A DNA stretch of 64,000 nucleotides from CAIXRL01 sp039917105 (GTDB lineage Bacteria; Eisenbacteria; RBG-16-71-46). The notes under the pieces were generated by a model. That model made no database searches, was not told where the DNA came from, and saw nothing but the letters and a program-made list of their open reading frames with translations. How positions within the stretch are numbered: position 1 is the stretch's first letter; each line of letters opens with the position of its first letter. The position numbers were made by a program, and so were the translations under genes. Location of the stretch: NCBI GenBank assembly GCA_039917105.1, contig JBDSKE010000251.1, positions 24,930-88,929 on the forward strand. The letters are read 5' to 3'. Positions 59,578 through 64,000 of the stretch are shown piece by piece.

Positions 59578-62010
59578 CTAGTGTGTGTCCTTGGCCACCT
59601 TCTGGATGCCGGCCCGGGCCAGCTCGACCGATTGCTTGAACCGTTGCGCCCGCGCCCGGGCCGCGCCAAGGCGTGCCGCCGTCGCCTCGTGCTCCGGCTT
59701 CATCTGGTTGTAACGCCGCCACACCTCTTCGGCCTGCAGCCGCAGGTCGGAGCGCTCGCGTTGCACTTCCTCGAGTCGCGTGCGCGTCTGCTTGGAGTCC
59801 ATTTCGATCTCGACTGCCGGACGCGGCGAGACGCCAGCGACATGGCCGGCCGCGAGCAGGCTCAGTTGTTGGCGGCGCTGGTCGACCTCGATGTCAGGCA
59901 ACACACGCTGCTTGGCGTAGGGCACCAATTCTTCGTGGATGACATTGAAACGATGGCGATGGCGAACGCGTGTGGCCAGCTCTTCCACGTGCTCCTGCCA
60001 CGGGCGTGTCGGATCGTGCACCAGACCTGCCGCCTGCAGGATGCGCAGCGCCTTCTCGTGCAATCCGGCGGCTGTGGCCTGCACCACGCGCTTCTCCTCC
60101 TCGACCCAGTCAAAGCTCTTCTCCAGGCCCGCGATCCGGTCGCGCGCATGCAGGTAGCGTCGCGCTTCGTACGCGACTTTCTCGAGCAACTCGGGAGTGG
60201 GCTCCACTTCGCCCAGAGCCCGCAGCAGCGGCTTCGCGATTCCGGTCACCGTCCGGCGGCGTGACTCGATCTGCGACAACTGTTCCTGCGCCCGCAGCAG
60301 TGGTCCCGAGTCGTCGACCAAACGGGAGTACTCATTCCAATGCCGCATGACGTCGACCGAATCGCGATAGCCCATCAATCGCGACAACTCGGCCAGGTGA
60401 ACTTCGTTCTTGGCGCGGTGGGTGCGTAGATGGTTCAGGCGCTGCTGTGCGTCGGCCAGCTTGCGCAATGCCACGTCGCGCTCGACCGCCTGCGAACGCC
60501 CCCCGATCGAGAGCAACATGATTCCCGCGCCCACCAACATGACGCCGACCCCGAACAGGCTCATCCACACGAGCGGCGCGCCCTGCATGGCATACACCAC
60601 GGCCCCGGCGAGTGCACCGCCCAGCCCCAGCGCCAGCAAGAACCAGCCGGGAACTTTGCGAGCGCTGCGAGCCGTGTCCACCGCGCGCAATGCTTCGGTG
60701 GCCTCGGTCCGCTCCTGTTCGAGTCCCGCGACTTCGGTCTGGAACGCGAGATGCACCTGGGAATGCTCGCGCAACAGACGAACGTTCTCCTCGGGTAGCC
60801 CGCCGAAGCGCGCGGTGAGGAACTGGATCCTCTCCGGTTCGTGGCCCAGCGCCGCCAAGGCGTCGCGCAACACGAACACCTCGTGGCGTAGCTGTTGGTC
60901 ATCGAGTGCCACGCGCCGCAGATCGGCCGCGACCGACAGGCACGCATCCGCCTCCTGGGCTGCATATCCGTCGTAGGAGCGGGCCCCCTTGAGCTCGGTT
61001 TCGATGACGCTTCGTTCCTTGGCCAGCTCCTCGCGCCGGCGCGTTTCGAGCGCCTCGAGGCTGCGCAGCGCCTCATCGTGGCGTGCGATGGTCTCTCGCA
61101 AGTCACTCTCGGCGGAGGCGGGCAGCTGCGCGGCAGCGCGCAGGGATTCGGCCTCGGCCTCAAGCCGCTGCAGCTCGGCGCGCGCGGCATCGTGCTCCTC
61201 AAGCTGACGGCGAATCTCATCTGCGTGGACCGCATGTCGCTCGCCATCCAACTCTCTCAGATGATTCTTGATTCGCTCCTCTTCCTCACCCAATTGCGCA
61301 AGGCGCTCGAGCGGTTCCTGCGCACGCCCCAGCTCGTGTTCGAGCGCATGCAGATCCGCCTCGATCATCCCGCGTTTGGCGTCGAGTCGGTCGATTGCGG
61401 TGTCCACCGTACCAGTGAACTCGAGCTCGGGCGCGGTATAGCGCCGCAACGCCTCCTCGAGCACGCGCATCGCCTCGCTCGCGTTCGTATCCCCGATGTG
61501 GGTGTCCGCCGCGTTCTCGAGCCGCGCTCGCAGCGTGCTCGCGCGGCGGGCCTTCTCATCGCCAGGCACCACTTGGTCGAGGTCGCCCTGGCGCACGAAT
61601 GCGCACTTCTCGAACTCGACCGAGTCGACTCCGAGAAGCTTGCGGCCCACCGGGTAGTCCTCGCGATCCTCCAGGAAGCTGTGCGTCACATCCTCGCCGC
61701 GGCTGTTTGTGACCAACACCGTGGCCTTCTCGAAATCGCGCGCGATGCGATAGCGCTCGCCCGCAACCTCGAGGTCGAGTTCAACGCCGAAGGACCCCCC
61801 TGACCACGGCCGGAATCGTTCCCGCGGCGTGACCACGCGGTGGCTGCGGCGGTCATCCTCGAGCCCGTACAACGCGGCCGCGACTGCAGCGAGCAAGGTC
61901 GACTTGCCGCGCTCATTTGCTTCGACCACCAGATTCAAGCGGTCAGGTGAAAAATGCCACTCCCCGCGCAGCGGCCCGAACCCGTCCGCCCGCAGCCGGA
62001 TCAGCTTCAC
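59578..62010 (-). CDS. Membrane SbcC/YhaN-like ATPase, N-terminal and coiled-coil part
   Basis: A Rad50/SbcC-type protein of 810 residues up to an in-frame TAG. The N-terminal ABC lobe starts 'IRLRADGFGPLRGEW', with Walker A 'VVEANERGKST' (about 30-38) and a Q-loop region 'FEKCAFVRQGDLDQVVPGD'. Two long coiled coils (about 160-440 and 520-790; 'EERIKNHLRELDGERHAVHA') surround two hydrophobic segments (about 450-505; 'WFLLALGLGGALAGAVVYAM', 'MSLFGVGVMLVGAGIMLLSI'). Membrane segments at this place are typical of the YhaN branch, not of cytoplasmic SbcC. The C-terminal lobe follows in frame (see adjoining entry). GTG at 62010 overlaps the SbcD-like stop by four bases. Confidence 0.88.
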   Translation of the reverse strand: MKLIRLRADGFGPLRGEWHFSPDRLNLVVEANERGKSTLLAAVAAALYGLEDDRRSHRVVTPRERFRPWSGGSFGVELDLEVAGERYRIARDFEKATVLVTNSRGEDVTHSFLEDREDYPVGRKLLGVDSVEFEKCAFVRQGDLDQVVPGDEKARRASTLRARLENAADTHIGDTNASEAMRVLEEALRRYTAPELEFTGTVDTAIDRLDAKRGMIEADLHALEHELGRAQEPLERLAQLGEEEERIKNHLRELDGERHAVHADEIRRQLEEHDAARAELQRLEAEAESLRAAAQLPASAESDLRETIARHDEALRSLEALETRRREELAKERSVIETELKGARSYDGYAAQEADACLSVAADLRRVALDDQQLRHEVFVLRDALAALGHEPERIQFLTARFGGLPEENVRLLREHSQVHLAFQTEVAGLEQERTEATEALRAVDTARSARKVPGWFLLALGLGGALAGAVVYAMQGAPLVWMSLFGVGVMLVGAGIMLLSIGGRSQAVERDVALRKLADAQQRLNHLRTHRAKNEVHLAELSRLMGYRDSVDVMRHWNEYSRLVDDSGPLLRAQEQLSQIESRRRTVTGIAKPLLRALGEVEPTPELLEKVAYEARRYLHARDRIAGLEKSFDWVEEEKRVVQATAAGLHEKALRILQAAGLVHDPTRPWQEHVEELATRVRHRHRFNVIHEELVPYAKQRVLPDIEVDQRRQQLSLLAAGHVAGVSPRPAVEIEMDSKQTRTRLEEVQRERSDLRLQAEEVWRRYNQMKPEHEATAARLGAARARAQRFKQSVELARAGIQKVAKDTH

Positions 62011-63248
62011 GACACCACCTCGTCCCAGACAGGCACGACTTCGCGTAGGCGAAACGCATCAAGCCCATAGAACAGTGCGCGTTCCATCGCGGCGCGCATC
62101 TCGGCATTGGGCTCGGCGTCCATTTCGGCCAACAGTTGCCGCGCGAAGCGTTCCTCGGTGGTGCGGCCTTCGCCGTTGCGATACGCGGCGAGGTCGTGGT
62201 CAGGCCGCAGGCCCTGCGCGTCGAAGCGCAGGTGGAATGCGCGCATGCGCAACTCCTGCCCGGGCTGGGTCCAGCGCACGCCCGCGCCAAGCCGGCCCGC
62301 GAGGTGCACGTGCACCAGGTCGGCCTCACCCGCTCCGACCATGTCCAGCGCCTTCATGACACGGCGGTCCACTTGGTCGGCACTCACCGCACCGGTCACC
62401 TCGACCTGGATTTCGTGCACGCGGCGCCGATCCAGCTCGATCGGTTCCACCTCCACGAACGGCATTCGTTGGCCATATTCGACGCGCACCTCGATCGCAC
62501 CGTGCGAACCGGTCTCGGTGTGATCCAGCGACACGGCCGAACCGGCGTACATCAAGCGTGCGCCGATGCTCTTCACACCCTCGCCTGCAGGTTGCTCGAT
62601 GCGCGAGGCGGCGTGGTAATGCCCAACGGCGTGATACGCGAACGGCGAGTGCAGGACCTCATCGTCCGAGAACGGGGCGGTGATTTTCTGTGACGGAGGG
62701 CACTGCCCCTCGCGCGAGCCATGGAACAGCGCCAAGTCGAACCCCATCGGGTCGGTCCCGGTCACTTCGCGCAACATCGATGGCGCGAGCGGCCGATCGG
62801 TACTTTCGACATTGGCGGTGAAGCATCGCCCCCAGACGCGCACCCCTGGCAGACGAGGCACCGGGCACGCGGTCCAATGCGGAGTATCGAAGACGTGGAC
62901 GTGTTCGGGCCAGGCGATGCCGCGCGCTTGCAACAGCCGGCGCGACCAAGCCGCGTTGGTGGTACTGGCGGGGTCATGGTTGCCCGGTGCAATGAACACC
63001 GGCGGGCAGCCCGACGCCGAAAATGCCTTGACCGTGAAGGTGAGCAACCCGGCATCCACGATCGGCGAATCGAACAGGTCACCCGGGATGAGAATCGCGT
63101 GGGCACCGCGCTCCATGGCCTGACTCACCGCGTTCTCCAGGGCACGCTGCTGGTCGCGACGGCGTTCTTCTCGACGATCCGCCGGCAACCATGCGAATGG
63201 TCGGCCAAGATGCAGATCGGAAATCTGGAGGAAGCGTGCAAGGGCCAT
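62007..63248 (-). CDS. SbcD/YhaO-like metallophosphoesterase (DNA exonuclease subunit)
   Basis: A 413-residue Mre11-type nuclease. The five phosphodiesterase motifs are present: 'ISDLHLGRPF' (D11, H13), 'ILIPGDLFDS', 'FIAPGNHDP', 'ALFHGSREG', and 'YHAVGHYHAASRIEQP'. The C-terminal region (about 270-413) is a capping domain as in YhaO ('VEPIELDRRRVHEIQVEVTG'). It degrades or processes DNA ends together with the co-translated SbcC/YhaN-like ATPase. The frame is open upstream; ATG at 63248 is chosen because the family motif 'FLQISDLHLG' starts at residue 6. Divergent from the TPR-like gene over 101 bases. Confidence 0.93.
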   Translation of the reverse strand: MALARFLQISDLHLGRPFAWLPADRREERRRDQQRALENAVSQAMERGAHAILIPGDLFDSPIVDAGLLTFTVKAFSASGCPPVFIAPGNHDPASTTNAAWSRRLLQARGIAWPEHVHVFDTPHWTACPVPRLPGVRVWGRCFTANVESTDRPLAPSMLREVTGTDPMGFDLALFHGSREGQCPPSQKITAPFSDDEVLHSPFAYHAVGHYHAASRIEQPAGEGVKSIGARLMYAGSAVSLDHTETGSHGAIEVRVEYGQRMPFVEVEPIELDRRRVHEIQVEVTGAVSADQVDRRVMKALDMVGAGEADLVHVHLAGRLGAGVRWTQPGQELRMRAFHLRFDAQGLRPDHDLAAYRNGEGRTTEERFARQLLAEMDAEPNAEMRAAMERALFYGLDAFRLREVVPVWDEVVS

Positions 63249-63349
63249 GTGCGGCAAGTTATCAGCGCACCCGCGCATCGGCAATGGCCCCGACGCCCGA
63301 CCCCCTGGGCCGGCCACGAACCAGGACCGTGTTAACCTGCCGGTCCTCT

Positions 63350-64000
63350 ATGACCGATTCCAACCCGAGCCCGCTCCCTACCAAGCCTCCCGGCCGCAAG
63401 CGCTGGCGGGGTTGGCCGATTCTGCTGTTCATCACCAATCTCACGCTGTTGCTTGTCGCCGCAATCGTCTCGATCACCATGGAGCCGAAGCGGCCGCGCG
63501 GATTGTCCGACGACGCCGCTGCGCGCGTGGTGCGCGACGTCGTCGGTCGACGGATTGCGGTCTCCACTGGGCCGCTTCGGTGGCAAGCGGCGATTCTGGG
63601 CGGTGCACCCATCGAGAACCGTTCACCCGATGCGGCGATGATCGCGCGCGTGACCGAGGCGCGTTCGTCGCTGGAACAGGTGGCCCAGCGCCATCGGCGT
63701 GACCCGCGCGCGCAGGCGGCCATCGCAGCGATGGAGCTTGCGGTGCACGATCATGCGGGGGCCGCGCACCGGTACCGTGCTGCGTGTGAAAGAGCACCGC
63801 ATTATGGGGAAGGGCGCCTGGGCCTCGGAGTGGCGCTCGCGCTCCTCGCCGACCGTACGCCAGAGATGTGGCAGGCGCGCCAGTTGCGACTCGAAGCGAT
63901 CGCGCAGTTCGCGGCAGTCGATCCGAACGACTCGCTCTACCATGACGCCCTGTATGACCGCGCGCTGCTCCTGGCCGAAATCGGTCGCAGGGCCGAGGCG
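63350..64000 (+). CDS. Membrane-anchored TPR-like protein (runs off the right edge)
   Basis: The first 217 codons of a frame starting at ATG 63350 and open to the window end. The N-terminus is cytoplasmic and basic ('KPPGRKRWRGWP'), then one membrane helix ('ILLFITNLTLLLVAAIVSI'). The periplasmic part contains helix pairs with the TPR-like spacing of Ala/Leu/Tyr ('AAHRYRAACERAPHYGEGRL', 'LRLEAIAQFAAVDPNDSLYH', 'DALYDRALLLAEIGRRAEA'). It probably continues with more repeats. Function not assignable. The frame is short in this window, so the coding call rests on the membrane helix and repeat spacing. Confidence 0.7.
   Translation, partial: MTDSNPSPLPTKPPGRKRWRGWPILLFITNLTLLLVAAIVSITMEPKRPRGLSDDAAARVVRDVVGRRIAVSTGPLRWQAAILGGAPIENRSPDAAMIARVTEARSSLEQVAQRHRRDPRAQAAIAAMELAVHDHAGAAHRYRAACERAPHYGEGRLGLGVALALLADRTPEMWQARQLRLEAIAQFAAVDPNDSLYHDALYDRALLLAEIGRRAEA

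Noticed and set aside
59128..62010. Genome-wide reassignment of TAG to an amino acid
   Set aside because: TAG ends several ordinary genes at the expected place (for example TldE at 36874, Mut7-C at 38769, Eis-like at 45306), so one in-frame TAG does not show recoding.
1..64000. tRNA, rRNA, CRISPR array, insertion sequence or phage genes
   Set aside because: I read the intergenic gaps and repeat-like stretches and saw no cloverleaf, no regular spacer repeats, no transposase or integrase motifs.

Overview
The window is GC-rich, densely coded bacterial chromosome with no rRNA, tRNA, insertion sequence, phage or CRISPR signal that I could see. Most genes sit in short runs joined by 1-4 base stop/start overlaps. 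Two very large exported proteins end in a FlgD-like, Por-type C-terminal sorting domain, and there are many exported lipoproteins. With the GC-rich codon use this suggests a member of the FCB superphylum, of the 'Candidatus Eisenbacteria' or Gemmatimonadota type. That placement is inference; no marker gene in the window settles it.

Layout. 1-1732 (-) is the N-terminal part of a SWIM zinc-finger SNF2-type helicase running off the edge. 1971-3926 is acetyl-CoA synthetase. 3975-6902 is a small regulon: a MocR/PdxR-type regulator divergent from an AhpD-like protein and a PEP-mutase/isocitrate-lyase-family enzyme, with a repeat-rich promoter between them. 7030-15391 holds a 1753-residue cell-surface mosaic protein, a lipoprotein and an M1 metallopeptidase. 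15533-17256 is an ArnT-like glycosyltransferase with a possible coupled leader peptide. 17326-21741 is a DNA-repair run: Ada-AlkA fusion, Ogt, CPD photolyase, then a histone-deacetylase-like protein. 21964-28697 holds a small periplasmic protein, an S9 peptidase coupled to an unknown 571-residue protein, arginase, an exported DUF1080/LamG-like protein and a lipoprotein coupled to a P1B-4 metal ATPase (28694-31066). 31103-33892 is an extracellular beta-propeller/di-heme cytochrome. 34077-36874 is the TldD/TldE protease pair, followed by a Tat-exported nitroreductase-like protein, a Mut7-C protein, and a GT2 plus WecA-type pair (39127-41060).

41067-43285 holds three poorly known genes (a Cys-rich exported protein, a LURP/scramblase-like protein, an outer-membrane barrel). 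43511-47441 is one tight operon: lipoprotein, Eis-like acetyltransferase, thioesterase, small Tat-signal protein, amidase. 47472-51616 encodes a surface lipoprotein coupled to an aspartyl-protease/PDZ protein. 52333-57589 is a redox-stress block: ECF sigma factor, zinc-type anti-sigma factor, YyaL/DUF255 thioredoxin-fold protein and DsbD. 58247-63248 is a YhaO/YhaN (SbcD/SbcC-like) pair plus an EamA transporter; the SbcC-like gene is interrupted by an in-frame TAG just before its C-terminal ATPase lobe. A TPR-like membrane protein runs off the right edge.

The observations I would follow first are the amber-interrupted membrane SbcC-like gene, the Tat mini-protein/amidase pair as a possible piggy-back export system, the metal ATPase/Gmad2 lipoprotein pair, and the ECF-controlled thiol-redox operon.
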